Assembly: GCA_900175165.2 (NCBI GenBank)
Contig: FWWN02000417.1
Location: 1 to 42,684 of the forward strand
DNA length: 42,684 bases
DNA from: Rhizomucor pusillus
Taxonomy: Eukaryota > Mucoromycota > Mucoromycetes > Mucorales > Lichtheimiaceae
Direction: 5' to 3'
Shown here: piece by piece, positions 10,573 through 21,229 of the stretch
Position numbering within the stretch: position 1 is the stretch's first letter
Layout: each line of letters begins with the position of its first letter
The notes under the pieces: model-generated
Database searches by the model: none
Seen by the model: the letters and a program-made list of their open reading frames with translations, nothing else
What the model was told of the DNA's origin: nothing
Program-made: the position numbers and the translations under genes

Positions 10573-11591
10573 ATGGGCATCAAGATCTCCAAGGAGGAAA
10601 TCAAGCTCGACTCACAAGATTTGGACTACGATCACAAGGCCGTGCGCAGATTCATTCGCGAGGGCCGTCTGGCGCCTCTGTACAAAGGCACGTTTGTTTG
10701 ATCGTATAATACCTTAATTTCCTCTTTGTCTCGATCGCAACGCCAACACTAGACCGTATGCAGGTCTCAGCGAAGCAGTGCCGTCCCAAACGGCCACCGT
10801 CGTCGAATGCCCTATTTGCTTTCTGGTGAGTTTGTGCATTGTCTAAGACTAATAACGTGTTTAATGACGTGAGTGGTGGATGTCATTGTTTGTTATCTCA
10901 GTGCTATCCGAACGCCATAAACTACTCCCGATGTTGCTATCAACCGATTTGCACCAATTGTTTTTTGAAGTTGAAGCGGTCGCCGAAACATCCCCTCTTG
11001 TCAGCGAGCTGTCCCTTTTGCTGCCGACCGCAGTACGGCATCATATACATCCCGTCACCACTTAGTCATGAGTATCAGGTAAATGTCGCTGATCTAAAAT
11101 TAGTAGCACCATTAGCTCTCGCACTAAATTTTAGGACACAGGTATTGTCCAGGCGACGGAAGTCGTTGGTCGATCGAAGGCTTGACAACCCGCGGAGAAG
11201 TCTGGGATTTAATGATCCAGACGTTGTGCTTGTGGGTACGTGCAAACAAGAGGAACCAATCGGGAAGATCTGATTTTGTGTACTCAAACATTTTTCCCTT
11301 TTATGAACAGACGAGGTGAGGCCAGACTGGCACAAGATGGTCGAGAGGAAGCAAGGGGCCATGCCACGTGGTATGTCTGGAAGTGGAACAACGCGACGCA
11401 CTGTTGTGAGGCCCAATGGCGCTACTCCTATCGTCAACCGTGTCCGTGCTTCCGGATCTGCTTACTACGCTAATACCACCATGATGGACCGCGCTATCGA
11501 GTGGCAGAACGATGAAGAAGTTACAGTCATCAATGCTATCCGTGAATCGGCTGCTGAAGGCGCCGCCGCTTTGGTTCAGGCTGCCGCTTAA
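10573..11591 (+). CDS. SIP5: Sip5-like zinc-binding protein
   Basis: Five exons: 10573-10687, 10764-10825, 10902-11078, 11142-11235 and 11311-11591, 242 residues. Seen: the N-terminal family stretch HKAVRRFIREGRLAPLYKG, a RING-like cysteine cluster split by introns (ECPICF, YSRCCYQPICTNC, CPFC), a basic RRRKS segment, then the conserved DDVRPDWHK-like motif (here DEVRPDWHKM), and an acidic-to-alanine-rich tail beginning NDEEVTVINAI. Known: budding yeast Sip5 binds the Snf1 kinase and the Reg1/Glc7 phosphatase and so touches glucose signalling; the biochemical activity of the family is poorly defined. Intron 1 reads best with a GC donor (10688) to keep LYKGLSEA; a GT donor at 10691 with an acceptor at 10752 also keeps frame but inserts a few residues. 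The cysteine spacing is not a standard ubiquitin-ligase RING, so I do not assign ligase activity. Confidence 0.82.
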
Positions 11592-11722
11592 TGTACATTC
11601 CACCTCCTTTTTTGTTTGTTTGTTTATCCTTATCAACCTTTCTCCCCTTCGCTCATTGTAATGTTTACATTTACCTTCACCCCTTTCATACTCATTTGCA
11701 TTGCATTATTATTATTATTATG

Positions 11723-11757
<35 letters not shown>

Positions 11758-12537
11758 CTCTCATCCCGTTGTACGTCTTTATATACTCGATCAATTTAAT
11801 CAGTATTTACATTTGCATTCTATGTTTGGGAAATATACAGTGTTGGCATTATTCGAATGTTGCATACCATAGAGGACCATCAGCGCAACAACTGCAAGAG
11901 CTGCTAGAAGAGGAATTCGAGTTCCTCAGAATGTTGTGAAGAGAATTTGTAAGCCTTTTTCCCCATGATTTTCGATAATAATAACAACAATTAAGTGTAT
12001 CGTTTTCGCCATGAAACGTGCCAATTGTTATTGTAAACGCAAAGTATGTTTTCCAATACCTTTTTCTCTGTATATGAAGAATGTAATATTGAGCTTGCGC
12101 TCAAAACCACACATCAAGACATAGCAAACTGCTTGATTATATGATACCACTTTAGTTTCATGTGCATATAGATATTTGGCTCACAAATCATAGTATGTAA
12201 TCTAACATACGACTTTTTAAAGAATATTTCCACCGTGAGATACTTGAATGCTTTGCAATGTCCCAGACCCTGTAAGTCTGAAACCCAGTAGTGTACCCGT
12301 CTTCCCTCGAAGCTTGTATATCATATCAATCGTACACATCAGAAGCTGCTATGGCTTCCAACGGATTGCTTGATCTATGCTCTGCTGGTCTCCGTCGATA
12401 GAATCATGTATGATAAGTCTTCATGGAAGCGGGATTTATGTAGAGGCAAGATTTAAGAGCTCTTGTTATTATATCTTTACAAGGTACTTTGAATAGTACA
12501 GCGATAACTACACAGGAGAGGTGAGCTATGGAGGATG
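11592..12537. other. AT-rich gap between the Sip5-like gene and the Fanzor relic
   Basis: About 0.95 kb with no gene I can support. It contains the 3' untranslated region of the Sip5-like gene and a TTA/ATT microsatellite. The part next to the Fanzor stop (about 12240-12537) is where a guide RNA would be sought, because in TnpB and Fanzor loci the guide RNA overlaps or follows the 3' end of the nuclease gene. Confidence 0.5.
11705..11755. repeat. (ATT)n microsatellite
   Basis: About sixteen near-perfect ATT units with one interruption (TG in place of TT), directly seen, lying in the 3' flank of the Sip5-like gene. Confidence 0.95.
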
Positions 12538-14570
12538 CTATGTATCAGATCTTGTGAAGCTTTTCGGTATTTTTTGGGCTATACACAATTCATCCATAAT
12601 AATGCGGAAGTTCAGGACCGCTGCTAAATCACTGTTCCATAGGCGATGCTTTCCTTGGAGACAATTTGCATTGGTACATCTAAATATGTATTCAGTATAA
12701 ATAGCTACATCGAATATTTGCAAAATAAAATTTACCTAAGCAACCCGTGGCACGTAACTGTTGGCATTTTTTCGCGTCTGTAAGGTCTGGGATTCCGAAC
12801 TTCCTTGAATTTCTCCAGCGCATGATTACAGTTAGGGCATATGCTTGAGGTTTTAAATTCATCGAGCAGATATGCCTCGAATCCTTTCTTTTTTAAAAGC
12901 CGGAGGAGGCCAATCCCGCGTGATGGTTCATGGAATTTTGCCATCGTTGATGATCGCGCTGACCAGTCTCCAATTACGAGGACCGGATCTTGTCCAAACT
13001 TGCTCCGTAGATACTTCGCCAAACGATCATCGGCACGCTGTCGATACAGATAACGACGAAAATGTAGCTTGCGGAATATCAGCATCTGATAGTGTGTTGA
13101 TGATGTTGGTGCCACGTCAAACCTAGCCTTGAGATAGGCCTTGAATTTTTCGAGATCGACAGTTTTGGAACAGTGCTTAGATGGAGCGCTTTCGCAAATT
13201 TTGACATCGTTTGGTTTGATGCGCTCTGTAAGTTTGCGATACTGTGTGGTTTTCGAGTCTTGCGCCTTTTGATTCCTTGTATATCGGTATGTGTTTGGCT
13301 TTTCTGTGGTGCTGTTTTGATGCATGCAGTAAAGTATATCTCTTCGTCCCGGATCGATAAAAACGGTGTTTGGATGTATATTCTTCAAAGTATTCGCATC
13401 CAAATCTTGTATATCTTTGAACTCACCCTTTTTATCCTTGACCTTCTTCTTTGGTTTACGGCCGAATCCTGAGGCAAAATTTTGCTTACAAATGGAAACG
13501 CCAAAGCCGTCCGTATTTATAGTGCCCTTAAATGCAATGGATTTGTCGACACCTTGGCTCTTGAATGCGTTTGACTCGAAGTTGACAACTTGCTTCCAAA
13601 TATCAAAATCAAGCTGGACATTGTGCGGTTTATGAAGTATTTGGGTTCTAGAATCTTCGTATCGATCTGCATGTGGCAAGGAATCCAGGATGTTCGCAGC
13701 ATCAATGACTGAAATGTCTTGATATCATTTGCTTCGCAGAACTTGGCCATTAGGACGTATACATAGATATGGTTCTCTGGTCTTGATTTTGAATCATAGT
13801 ATATGGTATCCTCCTCGAACGTATATCCGGATGGATACGAGTTGATCAAGCCAGTGTAAAAGCTCAGGACTTCGTTGTTATACCTGTCGTCTGGAAAATC
13901 CATAGGCTTTCCTGAAGCTATTGCAAGTTTCAGTTCACGGGCGGGCTTGATGACTTGCTCATAAATCGCTGATCTAATTTCTTTTTTCGTTTTTGTTCTG
14001 CTTTCTTAAATCATCGGTGATTCCGCGCTTGTTCTCCTTGACTTTCAGCAACGAATTGATAACATATCGCAAGCGATTTCCAAAGCAGTTCTTGACGCTG
14101 TTCAAGTAGGCTGTCTTAATTCTCATGCCTTCGCATCGAGAAATCTGTTGGGCATTGTCAAAGGTTTCGGGTTTGAAGCCGGAGGGGGTCATGTAGTCCT
14201 TGAGATATTTCTCGATGAGATCTCGATACCGCTTCGTATTTTCGTTATGTGCACGCTTCTCGAAACGGCGAGTTAATGACAGCTAAAGCTCTGAGAAGAA
14301 GTCGACATTGAGCAAGTCCTCCAAAGGTAACCGTGAGGCATGTTCTTGTTTATCTCGCTGATGAATATAAATTTCGCAAAGCTGTAAGCGTCCGTAGTGA
14401 TGTTGTGGGCTTTAACGACGAGCTTCTCTAAGGTGCCTTGATACTGGTTTTTCCACCCTATTCCTCTGACAGACGACTTCACGCTGAGTATGCGTTTGTT
14501 CACTTTCTTAGCAGTTTTTGCGGAAGCGGAGCTGCTCTGGGTTGCGCACTCCTTTGCATCATCGTCTACC
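12538..14570 (-). pseudogene. Fanzor (eukaryotic TnpB-like RNA-guided nuclease), decayed
   Basis: Five protein segments in family order lie on the minus strand. (A) about 14570-14340, containing VNKRILSVKSSVRGIGWKNQ and AHNITTDAYSFAKFIF. (B) about 14335-13985, with FEKRAHNENTKRYRDLIEKY and YLNSVKNCFGNRLRYVINSL. (C) about 13985-13645, with IRSAIYEQVIKPARELKLAI and LRTSWIPCHMQIDTKIL. (D) about 13650-12736, holding the RuvC parts VFIDPGRRDILYC, VLVIGDWSARSS and LLDEFKTSSICPNC. (E) 12679-12538, holding CTNANC and LWNSDLAAVLNF with the last RuvC aspartate. D and E join across a clean 56-nt GT-AG intron (12735-12680), completing a C-x2-C ... C-x4-C zinc ribbon. Breaks seen: a TAG stop in B at 14285-14283, and frame changes near 14325-14345, at the A6 run near 13982-13987, and near 13630-13655. 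Known: Fanzors are transposon-derived nucleases of fungi, protists and viruses that use a guide RNA. Inference: a recent relic, unless assembly errors explain the breaks. The N-terminus is not defined. Confidence 0.88.
12680..12735 (-). other. Intron in the Fanzor relic
   Basis: A 56-nt GT-AG intron with donor GTAAAT and acceptor ATATTTAG on the minus strand. Removing it joins HGLLR to CTNANC in frame and restores the second half of the zinc ribbon and the final RuvC motif, so it is a real splice unit and not another lesion. Confidence 0.8.
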
Positions 14571-16884
14571 GTGCATAACGCGTAAGAATCGGTAAAATGA
14601 AAGACGATGGTAATTTTGCGCTACATACGCGCAGTTTTGTTCGTCATATTATTCGGTTTTGTCTTGCCTCGTTTTGTACTCTTGTATTTATCTGCGGATA
14701 CAGCAGCAGCTACGAGCTGTGAGTACATGGAATGATCCCATAATAATAGTTGTATTGTGTTTTACCAGCTTCATCTTGAACTCTTCTTTTTAATATGATG
14801 ATCGGTTTTTTGGAAATCATCATCATCGCTTCCCGTATCCGGGATACGCTCTACAGCGTATTATTAGTCAGAGAATCAAATTGTAGCGTAAAGCAATATG
14901 AATTTACTTGTAGCTTTTTCTTTGCCTTTACGGCCCGTTTTTGTTTTGCAAAGAGGAAAGAAAGGATGGCGTGGCCGGTTTGACAGCCCCGACCTTTTTC
15001 TCTTTGCTTTTCACGAAGTCCGTCAATTTTAACCTGCTCGCTGAACATGCTGAAAGTGCGTTGCGCTTGATCATATTCCGGCGATGTAAAGCTGCCAATC
15101 CATAATATAATATAGCACTCATTGAGACATATTTAGCAAACCCAGGTCCATTTGTCCTCGATTTCTACTTCATGCGCGATATATATGCATTTTAGAAGCT
15201 TAAAATGACCAATGGTTGCTCATAAATAGCCTAACTTACTGCTCACATGTGTTTTGCCTGAGCCATTAACGGCCGTCATGCAGTATCGCTGAATAACGTG
15301 TGGCAAAGACCGATTCCAAAAAGGAAAAGTTTTCAATGAAAAGGGCATCATTTCAGCCGATGTCTGGATAGTACATCGTGTCTCAAAAGTCTATTGAGTT
15401 TTTGAATTGCGTCAATAACGACATAGATACTTCCCTTTTAATAATTATGGGACATACAAAGATAATTTCAACACCTCTTCCTATATCTCTGGAGTCTTTT
15501 TTTTAAAAAAAGAAAACCTATCATGTAGATTGAAATGATGGAGCTTATTCTCGGCGCTGAGAGATACTATTGACAAACTTAGAGCATAGACTGAGGTTTG
15601 CTCTCGGCTGTTGAAGGAGCTCAGGATCCTCAGAAGTCGAAACAGACTTATCGAGGATTGGCTACAAATATCAGAAAACAAATAGCCATGATATCGTCAG
15701 AGAACTCGAAGCTATAATCTCGTGGGATGAGTATTAATATTATTGTTATTCTTAAGGCTTCAATTTTGATTTATCCAGAATGTCTTAGCACAGAATTACA
15801 AACGCATACATGTTGGTAGGGTCCTTTGTATGGTTATAGTCTACTGGATCGTCGAACATGATCGATTCCTCCGCAGTGACTACAGCGTTGTGACATTTTC
15901 TTTGGAAATTGACTCGCGCTGAAGACAGATACTATAAAGAAGAAAATATCGCTTCGGTTGGCGTTTATAGTAGCTGACATCAGTATAGAAACTCCTGGAA
16001 AATAATAAGTCTATTGACATCTCTGGATTTTAGCATAAAAGAGGAAATCCTCTGATAAATCAGGAAGTCGTACAAAATGCTGTTTCTTTAGTATAATCGT
16101 GACTAGCCTGCGGCTACACTCGCTTCGCTTCGTCTTGAGGGACGTAGATGTTTTCAGCAGATTCGAGTAGTAGGTGCAAAGCAAAATAGTAAACGGACGT
16201 TTGCTCGACTCGCTTGGCCCTCATAAACCTCCATTCTCCGGCTATTTTGCATCCGCTTCGCTTCTGCAAGCACAGGCGCCGTCGAACTCCAGTTTGTTCA
16301 GACCGGCGCTCGATGGAATATATTCTTGATTTGCTGTTGGTGCTCCTGCATCGCGGCGCACGTACGCCCGCAATTTTCGGTTTAGTTCATAACATCAGCG
16401 CTCACCACCTCTTTATCTCCTGAACATGTTGGAACGCTCCTGGCATCGCGCGAAAACACAGCAAGGTTCGGGAATACAGATGCTGAATACCCAAAAATTT
16501 TCAGAGTTCTTCGGATTGGTGTCTGTTCTGTCTGCCCAAACTCCAAAAGTGAACATTAATTTTGTAGCCCATTTCGTGTTATGCACTCTTCCATCCAACG
16601 CATGTGGATGATGTATAAATTAATTAACTATAGTCTTCCATCAAAAAATCGGCACACCACCCGCTCCTCAGATCACTACGGCCGCCAGAAAAAAGTGCTT
16701 CCACAGATTTTTTCGAATTTGAGGGCCCCACCGGCCAATGGCAGAGGAGAAACGCTTTCCAAACGTGGATTTCAGCGCCCAAAGAGGAATGTTACACAGG
16801 TTATTTTTTTAATAGAGTCTGTGTTTGGTGATAAAGTAGTTAGTGATACATTTCGGTATACAAAGGGAATCGATATTTGCAATT
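14571..16884. other. AT-rich gene-poor region upstream of the Fanzor relic
   Basis: About 2.3 kb with only short, domain-free open frames on both strands. It holds several long A/T tracts and two copies of the 11-mer CGCTTCGCTTC (about 16128 and 16254) in a locally GC-richer patch at 16100-16420. Base composition and lack of genes resemble the flank on the other side of the Fanzor relic, so the two may be remains of one inserted element. I could not find terminal inverted repeats, a target-site duplication or a second transposon gene by eye. Confidence 0.4.
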
Positions 16885-17874
16885 TCATTCATTCATTTTC
16901 CTTTCCTCTGCTCGTCGAAATGCTTCCAGCATCTGCTCTGCACGCTGTTGCAGCATCTTTAGACGATCATCGGGTTCGATCTGATCCAGTACTCCTTCCT
17001 GACTTATCTGCCGGATCATCCCAAGCACCTTCTCTCGTAATACTTCGCTCTGGTCATGGACAAATTTTACCACGTCGTTGATTGGATAAACTATAAAGGG
17101 TGTCAAAGGCGTCCAAAGTATCTCCTCGATAAGCATTTCTCTACCAACTTACTGTTGCGTTTCTTGGGTATCGATAAAATTTCAAGGGCTTTCGAGTACT
17201 TTTGTATAATAAGCTTTTCCTCATCCAATGCTTCCAGTTTTTGCTTTAGTACACAGTTGAATGCTTTTTGCTAGAGTAAACCATTAGTCACAGACAGACG
17301 TCGTACCCAGAACTCGTATACATGCCTGCTGTACAGTCTTCATGGTTTCTGCTAATTCCTTGTCCAGCAAGGCCTCTTGTTCTTCGTTGCAATCCAAATC
17401 CAGGTCCTATAAATTCCATATCCGCGTGAGCAATGAATTAGTTCGTTGCAAAAGCGCTTCATGATGTACCTTGTGATGCTCCAGAGGAATATCGAGTTTT
17501 GGAGGCAGTTTCAGTATGTGTTCATAGAAATAATTCTGGAATATATCAAACGATTCATCCAAGACGTTATCAACTTTATTTTCAAGTCTCTGCATGGCCT
17601 ATTACATCCGCGACAATTCAGTACGGCTGCGGCGTATGCGACTTCAAAGCTTTCTTACAGAATCGATGGCATGCGGAGTGAGACCGGGTATAGCTTCAGC
17701 ATATTCCTGAAGACTTTCTATTGTCTGGTATAGTGTTACAAGGTGCGCATTGTATAAAGCGTCCAACAATGTCACTGGCTGGTATCCCAAATGTTCTGTC
17801 AGGAACTCCAAGTCGGCGTACTCTCGCTTTGTATTGTCAACCCTGGACTCCCTGCGTAATCGAAGAGGTGACAT
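16885..17874 (-). CDS. MIS12: Mis12/Mtw1 kinetochore subunit
   Basis: Five exons: 17874-17659, 17598-17470, 17406-17326, 17270-17153 and 17090-16885, 249 residues. Seen: the Mis12 N-terminal helix pair (LEFLTEHLGYQPVTLLDALY, then LVTLYQTIESLQEY), a second helical segment (MQRLENKVDNVLDESFDIFQ), the hinge KLDIPLEHHKDLDLD, and a long coiled coil to the C-terminus (about 125-249). Known: Mis12 is a subunit of the four-protein MIND/Mis12 complex that links CENP-C at the inner kinetochore to Ndc80 and Spc105/KNL1. Its length is close to other fungal Mis12 proteins. Intron 3 needs a GC donor (GCATGT at 17325) to keep frame with consensus sites; the only GT alternative (GTTCTG) is weak. It is divergent from the BTB gene over about 395 bp. 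Confidence 0.87.
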
Positions 17875-18269
17875 TGCAGCGTTATGTGTGGTTGGGCGAG
17901 GAGAGAATAGGAGTGAAGCGCGTGACTGACAAGAAGGAACGTTGCTGGGATTTTCTTTCTTGCCCGTCTCACTTTACACCTCTTTTCAACCCTCGCGCAG
18001 GGACGACTGTACAGTTTCTTCACTTTATTGTTTCTACGTTATCCCTTTTGCCCACTTGAGCGGTTCCAAATTAAAGCCTGCTCTTGGATTCTCAAGATCG
18101 CTAAACAACATCCGCGCATCCGATTGTACATACACGCAAGGTACATACTCGTGGAGCGCCTATCGACATTAAAGAGACTGACGCGTCGCTTGGGTCTTGT
18201 GTTTCTTCAGACACACATTACCTTTTCCATTGTAACATATTAAGACTCCCCTCTGCTCTTCCAAAAGTT

Positions 18270-19488
18270 ATGGTTCAGGACATGCCAACACCTATAATGA
18301 CTCATCGAGGTGACCACTACAAATCTGCGCCTGTTGTAGCTTACGTCAATGGCATCAACGGTAATAACGGCAAGCAGTTGATTGGCGACGATTCATCACC
18401 TGCACGTCCACAGCTGCATGTACCAATGCCTATGCCCATGTTCCATCAGCATCCCGGATTTTTCAGCCAATCCATGGGCCCACCGCCACCTCCACCTCCT
18501 GTTATGCCAGTTGCAACAGCAGCTCCCGCACCGCCTCACCCTGCACCTCCACGACCTACTCCAATATACACAAAGTCCCCGAATAATCAATCATTCAGTT
18601 TTTGCGAATACTTATACCATGTTGGTTTTCTGCAAGGTAATCGTCATATCACGTTTGGCATTCTTCGAAAGCATTTTGAGTGATGAAAATATAGGCATGT
18701 TTTCGGACGTTACTGTGACGGTACCTGCCCTTCAGAAATCGTACGCTTTGCATTCAATTATCATCTCACAATCACCTAAACTGTACCGTCGTTTAATGAA
18801 TCGATCGCACCACGTCGTTGAACTTGACTTGCGTGTTTCAGCCGATGCTGTCAACACAGTTATCGGTCACCTTTACCAACCGCTCCCGCACAATGACCTT
18901 TGTTTCATTGTCAACGAAAACCCTCAGCTCTACCTCGAATTACTTATTGCAGCACAAGAACTCGAACTGGAGAACTTGCAGCATCAAATGCTACACATCC
19001 TTGGACAAAATTTGACGCAGAACTCAGTATTTTACTGGATGGCAACATTGCATTCCATGCCACACCAGCCATGGACCAAAGTCGTCGATCAGCACATAGT
19101 ACAGTACCTCACGCAGGCCCTTCCAAAGCAGCTGGGTGCGTTTTCAACCAAGGAAACGTCAGTCTCTTTTGGACCTTCTAGTCCATCAGTCGGACGTTGT
19201 CAGACTGCTCAGGGACTCACTGAACTGGCACGGACATATGCAAGCTTGCCGTTAAAATACCTCAAACGCTGTTTAGAACACAAAAGCCTCGTTCACGATG
19301 CCGTCCAACGATACAACTTTGCTAAGCAAGTGTTACACTATAGGGAACAAAGTGGCAAACGTGGGCTGGCCGTCGTTATGCACTTTGAAGCCGACGACAA
19401 TGTAGGGATCAAAGTTATACGGAAGCAAGCTTACAAGCCCGGTCGATGGAATCCATCGCTCTACGCCAAAGAGGACTACGAAGACTGA
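18270..19488 (+). CDS. BTB/POZ domain protein with proline-rich N-terminus
   Basis: Two exons, 18270-18636 and 18695-19488, 386 residues. Seen: about 110 residues of low-complexity leader with M/P/H-rich and proline-run segments (PMPMPMFHQHPGFF; PPPPPPP), then a join at LQG-MFSDVTVTVPALQ that begins a BTB fold (LHSIIISQSPKLYRRL), followed by helices of a BACK-like region and a basic C-terminus (KVIRKQAYKPGRWNPSLY). No Kelch, MATH or ankyrin repeats are seen. Known: BTB domains make dimers and often recruit Cullin-3 ubiquitin ligases; fungi also use them for other assemblies. The exact role is not identifiable. The intron is a 58-nt GT-AG unit and the join falls right at the domain edge. It converges with the F-box gene. 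Confidence 0.8.
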
Positions 19489-19770
19489 CTTCGCAATGTG
19501 TATAACCAAGATCTCGCTTGTAAATGCAATCCGTCACCCATTCCATGCTCCTATAAAAATGATACCAGGCTGCTTTTGGCAAAAAATAAATAAAATAAAA
19601 TGCACCGTTCTAAATTCTAATTGTAACTTGTTGTATGTGTTGAAGCATGTAAAATCGATTTATGAAAAAAGTATAATGTCTTTGCCCTTTCTCCATCAAC
19701 ATGGCAGATAAGAACAGGTGGTATTGTTGAAAGTCTCGCCAACTGTACAAAGGGAAAATTACGATGAATT

Positions 19771-21013
19771 TTAAGGATAAGCCAAAATGCTTGTTTTGAA
19801 ATCGTCAATGTATGCACGCAAGCGAGCATATTCAGGATATTGCAAATCATCTAACGAAAACATGTTACAGTTGAATCCTACTTGTCAATTAAGCATGTAT
19901 ACGAACCTTCGCTGAAAGCTCTTCCCTGGACACCATATGCTTTTTCAAGGTAGGTCCACAATTTTTCACTGACAATATCTGCATGCGTTTCCGGTGATGG
20001 ACGGTACTTATCGACAGGGAGTCGTATGCTGGGATCTAGTGAGCCATTGCTGCGAGCTAATTTGTTGTTACTGATCCGACCGGGTAACGGAGATCCTTCA
20101 CCTTGAAGCAGAGATCATTATTAAAAGGGGATTGAGCTCGAAGAAACAAGTTGCAGCATGCTTACGTGTTCGGAACATCATCCATGCACGTCCCCAATTC
20201 TTTTCGACAAGGTAATGCTTCAGAGACATATCCTCTCGTCTTAGTTCTTGCACATACAGTTGATGCTCTGCTTTTCGTCGACGATCCAATGCACCCTCCT
20301 TCTCTTCCTTCAAATTGCCAACAACTGTCTTGACCTTGTACTGCTCATTTGGATCCGCATTTTCCCAACCAAGCTAAACGAATTGTTTCTCGATCAATAT
20401 AGCGTTCCTCGACGAAAATGGGATATGTATATCTTACCTTGCGAGGATTTTGCTGCTCATCTTTGCATGCGAAGCACAGGACCGTACTTGATGCCATTTC
20501 CATTTGTACAGGAAACCGCTGTTCCTCGTTCTTTTCGAAAAGACATGAGCGGCATACTACTAGAGGTTAGCAACGCGAATAATTACATTGAACAATGCAA
20601 AAGAACGCACCTTGCGCGTCTGAAGACGCATCAAGGTTCAAGTAAACAGCGTCTTGGGATCGGCAATAGTCGCATCGCAGAGATCGCTCGAGTGCCGCGT
20701 GGTACAGAACGCGTTTTGTCTCGCTCGGTTCATCGGGTACTTTGCTGAGATGAGCGCAGCATGGTTTGGCTTCCTTGGTGTATAAAGTTTTGTAAAATTC
20801 TTTCCAGGTCTGATCGCTTTCAGGGCGCTTGTATGTGATACCATAGTCGCGTTCTACGAGTCGACGGAATACCAGGTCACTCAAAGCTAGATCTTTAAAG
20901 TGCTTGCACGTGGAGGCGAACGTCAAGAGAGACTTTAAATCCAAAGACGTCGTCACATTTAATACAAGGTCTGGAGAAAGCCGTTTTATGGGTGATTCAG
21001 TGTGATTCAGCAT
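19771..21013 (-). CDS. F-box protein with zinc-binding cysteine cluster
   Basis: Five exons: 21013-20611, 20559-20438, 20373-20166, 20101-19907 and 19850-19771, 335 residues. Seen: an F-box at about 12-55 (IKRLSPDLVLNVTTSLDLKS, then ACKHF-like TCKHFKDLAL), a segment DQTWKEFYKTLY typical of F-box flanks, then paired cysteines (CCAH, CDYC, CRSC, CFAC) likely to bind zinc, a basic helical stretch (DRRRKAEHQLYVQELRRE) and a C-terminal motif LWTYLEKAYGVQGRAFSE. The F-box should bind Skp1 in an SCF ubiquitin ligase; the zinc and C-terminal parts may recognise the substrate. I start at the ATG at 21013 because the upstream in-frame sequence is a GA-rich tract encoding low-complexity residues. The combination of parts is not one I can name. 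Confidence 0.82.
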
Positions 21014-21019
21014 TGCACT

Positions 21020-21078
21020 CCTGGGGAGAGAGAGAGTGTGTGTGAAAGAGAGAGCGAAAGAGAGAGAGCGAAAGAAAG
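21020..21078. repeat. GA-rich simple repeat in the 5' leader of the F-box gene
   Basis: Imperfect GAGAGA and GAAAGAGAGAGC units on the plus strand, just upstream of the F-box start codon; on the transcribed strand it is a CT-rich leader, common just upstream of fungal start sites. Confidence 0.8.
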
Positions 21079-21229
21079 CCCGGCAATTCCACCCCCAAGC
21101 TCGAAATACCAGCATTGACATTTCTCCGCCCGAAAACGGGTATCACCGGCCAAACAACTAAATCAGCAGAGTCTTCTTACGTTCGTTGATGGCAGCTTAT
21201 ATTTTAATTGCATTTAAGTACAATTTCGC

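Noticed and set aside
11875..11950. Short stretch resembling a Tc1/mariner helix-turn-helix (TARAARRGIRVPQNVVKRI)
   Set aside because: Too short, with no downstream DDE domain or start codon; probably chance.
13974..14345. Explaining the Fanzor breaks as extra introns
   Set aside because: No GT/AG pair of sensible length removes the TAG at 14285-14283 or bridges the frame changes without deleting conserved residues; small indels explain them better.
16885..17274. Plus-strand frames around 16581-17274 as a gene
   Set aside because: They overlap antisense to the coiled-coil exons of MIS12 and have no domain of their own.
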